DNA of 64,000 nucleotides from Paraburkholderia phenoliruptrix (GTDB lineage Bacteria > Pseudomonadota > Gammaproteobacteria > Burkholderiales > Burkholderiaceae): the NCBI RefSeq assembly GCF_019511605.1, contig NZ_JAEUAV010000001.1, forward strand, positions 372,001 through 436,000. Direction: 5' to 3'. The translations under genes were made by a program, and so were the position numbers. Positions within the stretch are counted from its first letter, which is position 1. Every line of letters starts with the position of its first letter. Under the pieces are notes generated by a model. That model was not told the DNA's origin. It did no database searches and saw nothing but the letters and a program-made list of their open reading frames with translations. Positions 1 to 7,653 of the stretch are shown one piece after another.

Positions 1-736
1 ACTCGACTCCGACGCCGTCAACGAGGCACGCATACAACTCGCAGCGTGCTTTCAACTGGCGGCGCAATATGGTCTGGAAGAAGGGATCTGCAATCATTTT
101 TCAGCCATGGTGCCGGGACACGACAACCTGTTTTTCGTCAATCCATATGGCTATGCGTTCTCTGAAATCACCGCATCGCGACTGCTGATTTGCGATTTCG
201 ACGGACAGGTTCTCGCGGGCGAAGGCAAGCCCGAAGCAACGGCGTTCTTTATCCACGCGCGCTTGCATCGGCTAAAGCCGCGCGTAAAAGCAGCTTTTCA
301 TACGCACATGCCGAACGCAACTGCGTTATGCCTGCTCGAAGGCCCACCGTTGTTGTGGCTGGGGCAAACCGCACTGAAGTTCTACGGCCGCACTGCTGTC
401 GACGAGCATTACAACGGCCTCGCGCTGGACGATTCAGAAGGTGATCGCATTGCCGCCGCGGCCGGCGACGCAGACGTCGTGTTCCTCAAGAATCACGGCG
501 TAATGGTCATGGGCGAAAGCATTGCAGAAGCATGGGACGATCTGTATTACCTCGAGCGCGCCGCGCAGGTGCAACTCAAGGCAATGAGCAGCAATCACGC
601 CTTGAAGGCCGTACCGCATGAAATAGCGCAGCGCACGTATGAACAGATGCGTGCCGCCGACAAGGAAAGCGCACAGGCTCATCTGGAAAGCGGCATGCGC
701 GAGTTGCACAGGCGCGGAATTGGTTTCGATCAATAG
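1..736 (+). CDS. Class II aldolase/adducin-family protein, 5' truncated by window
   Basis: The reading frame is open from base 2, so the true start lies outside the window and the ATG at 107 is internal. Residues before it (EEGICNHFSAMVPGHDN) are already typical family sequence. The family includes metal-dependent sugar-phosphate aldolases, epimerases and decarboxylases. Visible features are the HTH metal motif followed by MPNATAL in the middle and LKNHGVMVMG further on, both usual zinc-ligand positions. The C-terminal part is helical and ends in a short basic tail. The substrate cannot be told from this sequence. The gene is convergent with the TetR gene, whose stop lies 2 bp away, so it probably belongs to an operon to the left. 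Confidence is high for the family and low for the reaction. Confidence 0.85.
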   Translation, partial: LDSDAVNEARIQLAACFQLAAQYGLEEGICNHFSAMVPGHDNLFFVNPYGYAFSEITASRLLICDFDGQVLAGEGKPEATAFFIHARLHRLKPRVKAAFHTHMPNATALCLLEGPPLLWLGQTALKFYGRTAVDEHYNGLALDDSEGDRIAAAAGDADVVFLKNHGVMVMGESIAEAWDDLYYLERAAQVQLKAMSSNHALKAVPHEIAQRTYEQMRAADKESAQAHLESGMRELHRRGIGFDQ

Positions 737-738
737 CA

Positions 739-1560
739 CTATTTGCGCACTTTATGCGCGGCGGCGACTGCATCGAGTCCCGCCATCACGAAGCGGGTGA
801 AGTCCTCCACGAGCGCCGCCCGGTCTTTTGCAACAGCGGGCAGCAAAGTTGCCTGCACCTGGCGCGGCGCGATCATCAGTGCGATGCAAGGCAGCACGCT
901 AAACATCAACGCTCTCTGCACCGCCGGCTCGTGCGGATTCAACTGCAACACTTCTCCAATCAGTCGGAGCAATACGGCGGCCTTGGGACGCACCGCCTTT
1001 TCTATGAGCGCGGGCATGGCCGGTGAGGGCGACAACACCTCCCGCAGCATCAACATGAATCCCCACGGCGCGCTCGTACTGGTGGAAAGACCGACGAATC
1101 GCGAGATGACCGCGCGCAGCTTGTCCCGCGCATCGCCGGGCGCCTCCGTCAGCGCAGACAATTCGTCGAGGCTCACCACCTGACGGTGCGCCTCGACGAG
1201 CGCCGCCTCGTAAAGCGCCTCCCGACTGCCGAAGTGATAGTTCACCGACGCCATGGGCGTGCCCGCACGCTCGCATATTTCCTTGCTGGTGGCATCGGCG
1301 AAACCGCGCGCGGCGAATACCTGCCCCGCAGTGTCCAGTAGATGCTGGCGCGTCGCCGCACCATCGGGCCGGCTCGCGCGCTTCACACGCACTGACTCCT
1401 CGGCTCGTGCGCGCGGTTTCGGCTCTTTCGCCTCTTTCGCGTGTTTGGCATGTTCCGTACGGGCCGCGCGTACCGAGGCCGCCGTGGGCTTTCTGGCAGT
1501 TTTTGCTTCCGCGCTCCTGTCCGTTATTTTCGCAGCGATGGTCGCTCGTTTGGTCGGCAT
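739..1560 (-). CDS. TetR-family regulator, CecR-like, with basic N-terminal extension
   Basis: A DNA-binding repressor, probably of the divergent efflux operon at 1652. The start is taken at the ATG of MPTKRATIAAK (1560) rather than further upstream, giving 273 residues. The TetR helix-turn-helix lies at about residues 68-115 (GFADATSKEICERAGTPMAS, then VNYHFGSREALYEAAL). The long C-terminal ligand domain resembles the CecR/YbhH type (DUF1956-like). Before the HTH there is an unusual stretch of about 65 residues rich in Ala, Lys and Arg, which could add non-specific DNA contacts; a start further in cannot be excluded. E. coli CecR sits beside ybhGFSR, which matches the gene content here. Autoregulation through the palindrome at 1593-1612 is an inference. 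Confidence 0.85.
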   Translation of the reverse strand: MPTKRATIAAKITDRSAEAKTARKPTAASVRAARTEHAKHAKEAKEPKPRARAEESVRVKRASRPDGAATRQHLLDTAGQVFAARGFADATSKEICERAGTPMASVNYHFGSREALYEAALVEAHRQVVSLDELSALTEAPGDARDKLRAVISRFVGLSTSTSAPWGFMLMLREVLSPSPAMPALIEKAVRPKAAVLLRLIGEVLQLNPHEPAVQRALMFSVLPCIALMIAPRQVQATLLPAVAKDRAALVEDFTRFVMAGLDAVAAAHKVRK

Positions 1561-1592
1561 GGCAAGGGCAAGGGCAAGCCCGAAAAATAGTT

Positions 1593-1612
1593 TGAATTCA
1601 AATTTCAATTCA
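1593..1612. promoter_or_regulatory. Near-palindromic candidate operator between tetR and efflux operon
   Basis: TGAATTCAAATTTCAATTCA matches its own reverse complement at 18 of 20 positions. It contains the perfect 12-bp palindrome TTTGAATTCAAA at 1591-1602. It lies in the short AT-rich gap between the divergent starts at 1560 and 1652, where a TetR-family repressor could control both directions. Binding is inferred. Confidence 0.6.
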
Positions 1613-1651
1613 CCTATATTTCATTGTACTTCATTTGCGCGGGCATTACCC

Positions 1652-2620
1652 ATGAAGCACCTTGTCACCTGGATCAGACGGCCGACCTGCGCCCTGCTTG
1701 CCGGTGCGTTGCTCACAGCATGCTCGCATCGCGAAGAGACCACATACCAAGGTTATGTGGAAGGCGAATTTGTCTATCTGGGGTCGTCGCAAGCGGGCAA
1801 GCTCGTGCAGTTGCAGGTCGCACGCGGACAAACCATCAAGGCAGACGCGCCGCTCTTCGCGCTGGAATCTGTCGACGAAACCGCTGCATTGCAACAGGCA
1901 CAACAACAGCTTGCGGCGGCCCGCTCACAACTTGCGGACATTCAGACCGGCAAGCGCGCGCCCGAAGTCAACGTGAACCGCGCGCAGCTTGCACAGGCTG
2001 CGGCTAACGCCCGCAAGGCAGCGCTTCAACTCGCGCGTGACGAAGCGCAGTACAACGCAGGCGGCATTTCCAAAGCACAGCTTGACGATTCGCGAGCGAA
2101 TGCCGAGGCCGCCTCGGCACAAGTTCGCGAACTCACGAACCAGGTGGCAGTCGCGCGGTTGCCCGGGCGCGCACAGCAGATCACCGCACAGCAGGCGCAG
2201 GTCGCCGCGGCCGAAGCCGTCGTCACGCAGGCCAGGTGGAAACTGGATCAGAAGCGCGTAGCGGCGCCGGCTGACGGGCTTGTCTACGACACGCTTTACA
2301 GGAACGGCGAATGGGTGTCGGCTGGAAACCCGGTGGTGCAAATGCTGCCGCCGCAGAACATCAAGGTACGCTTTTTCGTGCCCGAGACGCTGGTCGGCGC
2401 ACTCTCGCCTGGCCGCGCTGTGTCTATCCACTGCGACGGATGCGCAGCGGATCTGCCGGCAAGAATCACCTACGTGTCGAGTAAAGCGGAGTACACGCCT
2501 CCGGTCATCTACAGCAACGAGAGCCGTGCCAAGCTCGTGTTCATGATCGAGGCTCACACTTCCGTTGCGGACGCAACCAGACTTCACCCCGGGCAGCCAG
2601 TAGCGGTGACACTCAAATGA
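1652..2620 (+). CDS. HlyD-family periplasmic adaptor lipoprotein (YbhG-like)
   Basis: Membrane-fusion subunit linking an ABC-2 exporter to an outer-membrane channel. An upstream in-frame extension to 1253 overlaps the divergent regulator; the ATG at 1652 gives 322 residues starting with a lipoprotein signal (ALLTAC, Cys24). After it come a biotinyl-lipoyl half (YVEGEFVYLG, about residue 35), a long Ala/Gln-rich coiled-coil hairpin (about 75-195), the second lipoyl half (KRVAAPADGLVYD) and a beta-barrel domain ending at PGQPVAVTLK. Its stop overlaps the next start as ATGA, indicating translational coupling. It resembles E. coli YbhG, but the lipid anchor is a difference from the usual secreted form. 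Confidence 0.9.
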   Translation: MKHLVTWIRRPTCALLAGALLTACSHREETTYQGYVEGEFVYLGSSQAGKLVQLQVARGQTIKADAPLFALESVDETAALQQAQQQLAAARSQLADIQTGKRAPEVNVNRAQLAQAAANARKAALQLARDEAQYNAGGISKAQLDDSRANAEAASAQVRELTNQVAVARLPGRAQQITAQQAQVAAAEAVVTQARWKLDQKRVAAPADGLVYDTLYRNGEWVSAGNPVVQMLPPQNIKVRFFVPETLVGALSPGRAVSIHCDGCAADLPARITYVSSKAEYTPPVIYSNESRAKLVFMIEAHTSVADATRLHPGQPVAVTLK

Positions 2621-3561
2621 GCGCCAATGCTCCCGAGTATGTGATCGACGTGCATGGTCTGAACAAGCACTTCGGCGACAAACATGTAGTCAACGACGTT
2701 TCATTGCAGGTCGCACGCGGCGAAATATTTGGCTTCCTCGGGCCCAACGGCAGCGGCAAGACAACGTCTATCCGTTTGATGTGCGGACTGCTCACGCCGG
2801 ACTCCGGCACCGGAACCTGCCTCGGTTACGACATCCGCCGCGAAAGTGCGCAGATCAAGCGCAATGTCGGCTATATGACGCAGCGCTTTTCGTACTGGGA
2901 AGATCTGACCATTCGCGAGAATCTCGACTTCGTCGCGCGCGTCTACCAGATGCGCAACCGCCGGGAGGTGGTGGACAAATCGCTTGAAGCGCTCGGACTG
3001 CAAAGCCGCGCGAACCAGCTCACGGGCTCGCTGTCCGGCGGCTGGAAGCAACGTCTCGCGCTCGCGGCATGCATGCTGCACGAACCGAAACTCCTGCTGC
3101 TCGACGAACCGACGGCGGGCGTCGACCCTACCGCGCGGCGCGACTTCTGGGAGGAACTGCATCGGCTTGCCGCGCGCGGCATTTCCGTTCTCGTCAGCAC
3201 GCACTATATGGATGAAGCCGAGCGCTGCCACAAGCTCGCCTATATCGCTTACGGAAAACTGCTTGCGCAAGGCACGTCAAAAGAAGTGATCGACTCGCAG
3301 AACCTCGCCACGTGGTCTATTCAGGGCGAGCATCTTAGCGAACTGTCTGAGAAGCTGCGTGCCACGCCCGGCGTCGATCAGACCGTCGTGTTCGGCGCCG
3401 CGCTGCACGCGAGCGGTCGTGACCACGCTGCACTGGAGCGCGCGCTCAGGCAAGCGACCGCCGGCACGAACCTGCGCATGGAGCCGATAGAAACCGGACT
3501 CGAAGACGTGTTCATCTACCTGATGAGCCATTCGCAAGACAACTTCGGAGCGCAATCGTGA
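2617..3561 (+). CDS. ABC transporter ATP-binding protein (single YbhF-like domain)
   Basis: Drives the exporter by ATP hydrolysis at the cytoplasmic face. It has 314 residues with one nucleotide-binding domain: Walker A GPNGSGKT (42-49), Q-loop (YMTQRFSYW, about 87-94), signature LSGGWKQ (139-145), Walker B LLLLDEP (about 159-165) and H-loop STHYMDEAE. The C-terminal part after about residue 225 is the accessory domain usual in DrrA/CcmA-type ATPases. E. coli YbhF carries two ATPase domains, so this is a shorter version that probably works as a homodimer. It overlaps the adaptor gene by 4 bp and the permease gene by 4 bp. Confidence 0.93.
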   Translation: MSANAPEYVIDVHGLNKHFGDKHVVNDVSLQVARGEIFGFLGPNGSGKTTSIRLMCGLLTPDSGTGTCLGYDIRRESAQIKRNVGYMTQRFSYWEDLTIRENLDFVARVYQMRNRREVVDKSLEALGLQSRANQLTGSLSGGWKQRLALAACMLHEPKLLLLDEPTAGVDPTARRDFWEELHRLAARGISVLVSTHYMDEAERCHKLAYIAYGKLLAQGTSKEVIDSQNLATWSIQGEHLSELSEKLRATPGVDQTVVFGAALHASGRDHAALERALRQATAGTNLRMEPIETGLEDVFIYLMSHSQDNFGAQS

Positions 3562-4700
3562 GCGCAGTGACCGCTTTTTCGTTGACGCGCTGGTGGAGCG
3601 TAGTCCTGAAGGAGTTTCTTCAATTGCGGCGCGACCGCGTGACGTTCGCAATGATCGTCGGTGTTCCGATCGTTCAGCTTGCGCTATTTGGCTTCGCCAT
3701 CAATACCGACCCCAAGCATCTGCCCACCGCTGTCATCGTTCACGACCAGAGTCAGTTCTCGCGGAGTTTCATTGCCGCAATGACCAACTCCGCATATTTC
3801 GACATTGTCGAAACCCTGCCCGACGAAGAGGCGGGTCACCGCGCGCTCGCGCAAGGCCGCGTGCAGTTCGTGATGACCATACCCGTCGATTTTTCGCGGA
3901 GGCTGCTGCGCGGCGAACATCCTTCACTGCTAGTCGAAGCAGACGCAACCGACCCGACCGCGACACACGCAGCGGTCGCCGCCCTGCCCAACCTCGTGCA
4001 GCCTGTGGCGGACAAGGACATCAAGGGGCCGCTCGCGCATCTGAACGGCGGGCAAAGCGCGTTCGGCGTTCAGGTTCATAACCTGTACAACCCCGAAGGG
4101 ATAACGCAGTACAACGTGGTTCCCGGACTCATGGGCGTCATTCTGACCATGACGCTCGTGATGATGACCGGCCTCGCCGTTACGCGCGAGCGTGAACGCG
4201 GCACGATGGAAAACCTGCTCGCTACGCCGGTTCTACCTGTGGAGGTGATGACCGGCAAAATCGTGCCCTATGTTGCGATTGGGTTGATGCAGGCGTCGAT
4301 CATTCTGATCGCGACACGCTTCGTGTTCCATGTGCCTTTCGTGGGGAGTCCGCTCGCGATCTATCTGGCCGCCCTGCTCTTCATTGCCGCGAATCTCACG
4401 GTGGGCATTACCTTGTCGTCGCTCGCGCAGAACCAGTTGCAGGCCATGCAGCTAACTGTGTTTTATTTCCTGCCGAATATCCTTCTGTCGGGTTTCATGT
4501 TCCCATTCGCCGGCATGCCGCAATGGGCGCAATTCATCGGCAACCTGTTGCCATTGACGTATTTCAACCGGCTCATCCGCGGGATCGTGCTCAAGGGCGA
4601 CGGTTGGACGGACCTATGGCCGTCGGTATGGCCCTTGGCGCTTTTCACTGTCGTTGTCATGGCGATCGCACTGCGCTTCTACCGGCGCACACTCGACTAG
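3558..4700 (+). CDS. ABC-2 type permease (YbhS/YbhR-like)
   Basis: Membrane subunit of the same exporter, 380 residues. The GTG start at 3558 overlaps the previous stop as GTGA. An N-terminal membrane helix (about 35-55, MIVGVPIVQLALFGFAI) is followed by a large periplasmic domain to about residue 180. Then come five hydrophobic helices, with the ABC-2 feature of RERERGTMENLLATPV in the cytoplasmic coupling region (about 212-227). E. coli uses two permeases, YbhS and YbhR; only one is encoded here, so it may act as a homodimer. The substrate is unknown; the related E. coli system is linked to antibiotic and cation stress. Confidence 0.92.
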   Translation: MSAVTAFSLTRWWSVVLKEFLQLRRDRVTFAMIVGVPIVQLALFGFAINTDPKHLPTAVIVHDQSQFSRSFIAAMTNSAYFDIVETLPDEEAGHRALAQGRVQFVMTIPVDFSRRLLRGEHPSLLVEADATDPTATHAAVAALPNLVQPVADKDIKGPLAHLNGGQSAFGVQVHNLYNPEGITQYNVVPGLMGVILTMTLVMMTGLAVTRERERGTMENLLATPVLPVEVMTGKIVPYVAIGLMQASIILIATRFVFHVPFVGSPLAIYLAALLFIAANLTVGITLSSLAQNQLQAMQLTVFYFLPNILLSGFMFPFAGMPQWAQFIGNLLPLTYFNRLIRGIVLKGDGWTDLWPSVWPLALFTVVVMAIALRFYRRTLD

Positions 4701-4710
4701 GAAGACTTTT

Positions 4711-6171
4711 ATGAAAGCACTTCTTGTTGTGTGCGCAATCGCATTGAGCGGCTGCGCAGTAGGCCCCGATTTCAGAGCCCCTGCAGCGCCAGACACACAA
4801 ACGTATATGCCTCGCGCGCTCCCCGAACGTACGGTGTCTTCCGACGGCCCCAATGGCGCCTCGCAAACGTTCGACACGGCACGCGGCGTCATGCCGATGT
4901 GGTGGCACGAATTCAAGTCCGACGCACTGAACCGTCTCGTGGACGAAGCGTTGCATCAGAACCCCACGCTGGCGCAGGCGCGCGCGAGGCTCATTCAGGC
5001 GCAGCAGAATTACACAGCCCTCGCGGGCAACACACAATTTCCTGGTATCGATGCGACACTGTCCGGCGCGCGGCAGAAAGTAGATCCGGCCGCGTTCGGC
5101 ATTCCGCATGTGGAGAGCGCCGGACCGTTTTCGTTGTTCGGTGCATCGGTCAGTGTTTCATACGTGTTCGACATTTTCGGCGGCAACCGTCGTGCGCTTG
5201 AGGCAAGCATGGCGCAAGTCGATTACGAGTCGTATGAACTGGATGCCGCGCGCCTGAGCATTGCAGGCAATATTGTTCCCACTGCGGTGCAGCGCGCGTC
5301 GTTGCGGGAGCAGATAGCGCTGACAGAGCGCCTCGCCGATGCGCAGGCGCAGCAATTGTCGATCACCGAGGCGCGCTTTGCCGCCGGTGGCGTTTCGCAA
5401 CTCGATGTACGCAGCCAGCGTACGCTGCTCGCACAAACGCGCGCCTTGCTGCCGCCGCTTGCAACACAACTGGCGGCTGCCGATCACCAACTCGCCATTC
5501 TGCTTGGGCGCGCGCCGTCGCAAGCGGATTTCGAGCACCTCACTTTCGATAGCCTGCACTTGCCTCTGCATATTCCCCTTACATTGCCATCGGCACTGGC
5601 GCGTGCAAGGCCCGACATCAAAGCAGCCGAGGCATTGCTGCACGAAGCGAGCGCCAACGTTGGCGTTGCAACCGCCAACCTGTATCCGCAATTTGCGCTG
5701 TCGGCGGGAATCGGCTCGCAGCGCACGCGCGTCGGCGACATCGTGAATGGCCTGAACATCTGGAATGTCGGCCTGAATCTCACGCAGCCCGTCTTTCACG
5801 GCGGAGAATTGCATGCGAAGAAGCGCGCAGCCGAGGCCGCCTATGACGGCGCCTTCGCGAACTATCGGCAAGTCGTGCTGCAGGCGCTGCAACAGGTGGC
5901 CGACTCGCTGAGTGCCGTACAAAACGACGCGCGCGAATTGCAGGCTCGCACCGAGGCCGCACAGGAAGCGCAAGCGAGCCTGAACGTAGCGACTGAGCGG
6001 TACGCGGCGGGCGGTATCAGTCAGCTCGCGCTCCTGGACGCCGAACGCCAGTCGTTGCAGACCACACTCGATCGCACTCGCGCACAGGCAAACCGTTTCT
6101 CCGACACGGCTGCCCTGTTTCAGGCGCTTGGCAGCAGCGTGACAGAGACGTCCGTGGGCAGCATTCCTTGA
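4711..6171 (+). CDS. Outer-membrane efflux lipoprotein, NodT/OprM family
   Basis: TolC-like channel that completes the tripartite exporter. The start at 4711, 10 bp after the permease stop, gives 486 residues with a lipoprotein signal (MKALLVVCAIALSGC, Cys15) followed by AVGPDF, the usual NodT beginning. The two OEP repeats are visible as long helical regions, each with NPTLAQARARL-like or VGVATANLYPQF-like segments. Typical motifs include RPDIKAAEALL, FSLFGASVSVSYVFDIFGG and RYAAGGISQLALLDAER near the C terminus. Its place as the last gene of the operon suggests a dedicated channel; E. coli ybhGFSR lacks one and borrows TolC. Confidence 0.93.
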   Translation: MKALLVVCAIALSGCAVGPDFRAPAAPDTQTYMPRALPERTVSSDGPNGASQTFDTARGVMPMWWHEFKSDALNRLVDEALHQNPTLAQARARLIQAQQNYTALAGNTQFPGIDATLSGARQKVDPAAFGIPHVESAGPFSLFGASVSVSYVFDIFGGNRRALEASMAQVDYESYELDAARLSIAGNIVPTAVQRASLREQIALTERLADAQAQQLSITEARFAAGGVSQLDVRSQRTLLAQTRALLPPLATQLAAADHQLAILLGRAPSQADFEHLTFDSLHLPLHIPLTLPSALARARPDIKAAEALLHEASANVGVATANLYPQFALSAGIGSQRTRVGDIVNGLNIWNVGLNLTQPVFHGGELHAKKRAAEAAYDGAFANYRQVVLQALQQVADSLSAVQNDARELQARTEAAQEAQASLNVATERYAAGGISQLALLDAERQSLQTTLDRTRAQANRFSDTAALFQALGSSVTETSVGSIP

Positions 6172-6194
6172 ACGGAGCGCAGCCCGTCTCGCGG

Positions 6195-6581
6195 CTACAG
6201 TTGCGCTTCGATAGCAGCCTTGTCGATAATCGACCACACTTGGCCGATTCGTTCGCCGCGAAATTCGTAGAACACGTTTTCGGTAAAGCTCACTGTTCTG
6301 CCGTTGACATCGAGGCCGAGGAATTTCCCTTTCGGCGAGCAATTGAATCGCAGCCGCGCCGCAACGTACGCCGGGTCGGCAAGCAGCAGTTCAATGTCGA
6401 AATGAAGATCTGGAATCTCGCGGAAATCTCGCTCGAGCATGGCGCGGTAGCCTGAATAACCGATGCGCTGGTCGTTGTAGTACACGTCGTCATGCACGAA
6501 TTGCGGCAACTTCTGCCAGTCCTGTCTGTTCAGGCACGCAATATAGCCTCGGTAGATATCCGAAAGATCGGGTTGGGTCAT
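6195..6581 (-). CDS. SnoaL-like / NTF2-fold protein
   Basis: A 128-residue protein starting at the ATG of MTQPDLSDIYRGYI; a longer in-frame extension upstream is not family-like. It has the compact alpha+beta cone fold pattern of SnoaL-like polyketide cyclases and ester cyclases: an N-terminal helix (YRGYIACLNRQDW), then VHDDVYYND, GYRAMLERDFREIPDL and paired strands ending with VNGRTVSFTENVFYEF. The family includes cyclases, isomerases and many proteins of unknown role, and no reaction can be assigned. It stands alone between the efflux operon, with which it is convergent, and the phasin gene, from which it is divergent. Confidence 0.8.
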   Translation of the reverse strand: MTQPDLSDIYRGYIACLNRQDWQKLPQFVHDDVYYNDQRIGYSGYRAMLERDFREIPDLHFDIELLLADPAYVAARLRFNCSPKGKFLGLDVNGRTVSFTENVFYEFRGERIGQVWSIIDKAAIEAQL

Positions 6582-6771
6582 GACAGACCTTCTACTCCTC
6601 GCCAAACAGTAGGACCGGGAAATCGCCAGCGCTTGTGCCACGACAGCAAGCCATGCTCCTGCGGCCTTCGTTCCGACATTATGCGGCTCGCTTGAGAGGA
6701 GGAATAGGCGTTGCTAAATGAATGCCTGTTGTCGCGGATTTCCTTCCACTCGCACTGAAACGGAGCACCTC

Positions 6772-7281
6772 ATGAATGCAATCGTCCTGAACCAGCCGGA
6801 TTTTCCTCAGCAGAGCCATCCAATCGCCGCCTATGAGTTTGCCGCAAAAGCCGTTGCCGGGCTTGAAAAAGTTGTCGAGCTAAACGTGCAAACGGTGAAG
6901 ACTTCATTGTCCGAGCAACAGGCGCTGGTCGATGCGGCGCTTTCGGCCGCCTCTATGGATCAGATAATCGACTTGCAATTCCAGCAGGTTCCCGCCGCAG
7001 TAAAAAAGACCTGCGCCTATTGGGGACACGTCGAGGACATCGCCGTAGACATGCACAATGATTTCACAAGCGTCGTGCAGGCCAGTTTGCAAGGCTATCT
7101 GTCCAACCTGTTTTCGTTTCTGGACAGCGCTACGTCGTTCGGCATGGCTTCCAGTGGCCGCACGAATATCACGAGCCCGCTCGCGATCGAACAGCCGCCT
7201 GCTCCGCGCAACGAGCCTGTCGTAATCGTGGACAGTTCGGGCAACGTGGTTTCGTCCAGCCCCCGGACGGATCTGCACTAA
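6772..7281 (+). CDS. Phasin family protein (polyhydroxyalkanoate granule-associated)
   Basis: Coats intracellular polyhydroxyalkanoate granules and controls their number and size. The start at 6772 follows a GGAG sequence at 6762-6765 and gives 169 residues. The family core is seen at about residues 18-120: AAKAVAGLEKVVELNVQTVKTSLSEQ, then phasin-type amphipathic helices (AALSAASMDQIIDLQFQQ and WGHVEDIAVDMHNDF). The C-terminal 45 residues are a Pro/Ser-rich tail. No other PHA gene is adjacent, so it is a stand-alone phasin, as is common in this family of bacteria. Confidence 0.88.
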   Translation: MNAIVLNQPDFPQQSHPIAAYEFAAKAVAGLEKVVELNVQTVKTSLSEQQALVDAALSAASMDQIIDLQFQQVPAAVKKTCAYWGHVEDIAVDMHNDFTSVVQASLQGYLSNLFSFLDSATSFGMASSGRTNITSPLAIEQPPAPRNEPVVIVDSSGNVVSSSPRTDLH

Positions 7282-7302
7282 GGGAAACAGGCGGCGCAGC
7301 GA

Positions 7303-7322
7303 GGCGGCGGCGCGCCGCCGCC
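7303..7322. terminator. GC-rich palindrome between convergent genes
   Basis: GGCGGCGGCGCGCCGCCGCC is a perfect 20-bp self-complementary sequence in the 48-bp gap between the phasin stop and the convergent gene ending at 7330, followed on the plus strand by CGTTATTT. It is likely a bidirectional terminator with only a weak U tract. Confidence 0.55.
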
Positions 7323-7329
7323 CGTTATT

Positions 7330-7653
7330 TCAGGCACCGCGCGCCACGTCGATCAATTCCTTCACTCGCCGTGCAATGTTCGTCAGAAGGTTCGGCGACG
7401 AAGCCGGTTGTTGCTTGCGATGCGGCATGCGCTGCACATCTTCCCAGTCGCTTTCCAGCGCGCGGGCGTGACTCTCCGGCGTGAACGGCCACTCCATTGC
7501 GACTGCGCGCACCGGCGCGTCGCGACGGCCTTCGCCCGACTGCTCGATGTACGCATTGATCGCCGATGCCTCGCGCTCGGCCGCCTCTTTCGACTCTGCG
7601 GCGAGGAAGTCGTCAGGCCCTTCAATATGGACACACCACAGTTGTTCGCTCAC
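7330..7653 (-). CDS. Small conserved hypothetical protein coupled to ATP-grasp gene
   Basis: I do not recognise this 107-residue protein. The GTG start at 7653 is chosen because an AAGGAAG ribosome binding site lies just upstream and because the GTGA overlaps the stop of the preceding ATP-grasp gene. It begins SEQLWCVHIEGPDDFLAAES, a short beta strand followed by a Glu/Ala-rich helix, continues with VRAVAMEWPFTPESHARAL and ends with a basic helix. There is no signal peptide or membrane segment, so it is probably cytosolic. Coupling to the ATP-grasp gene suggests a partner in EPS synthesis, but this is only context. Confidence 0.65.
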   Translation of the reverse strand: MSEQLWCVHIEGPDDFLAAESKEAAEREASAINAYIEQSGEGRRDAPVRAVAMEWPFTPESHARALESDWEDVQRMPHRKQQPASSPNLLTNIARRVKELIDVARGA

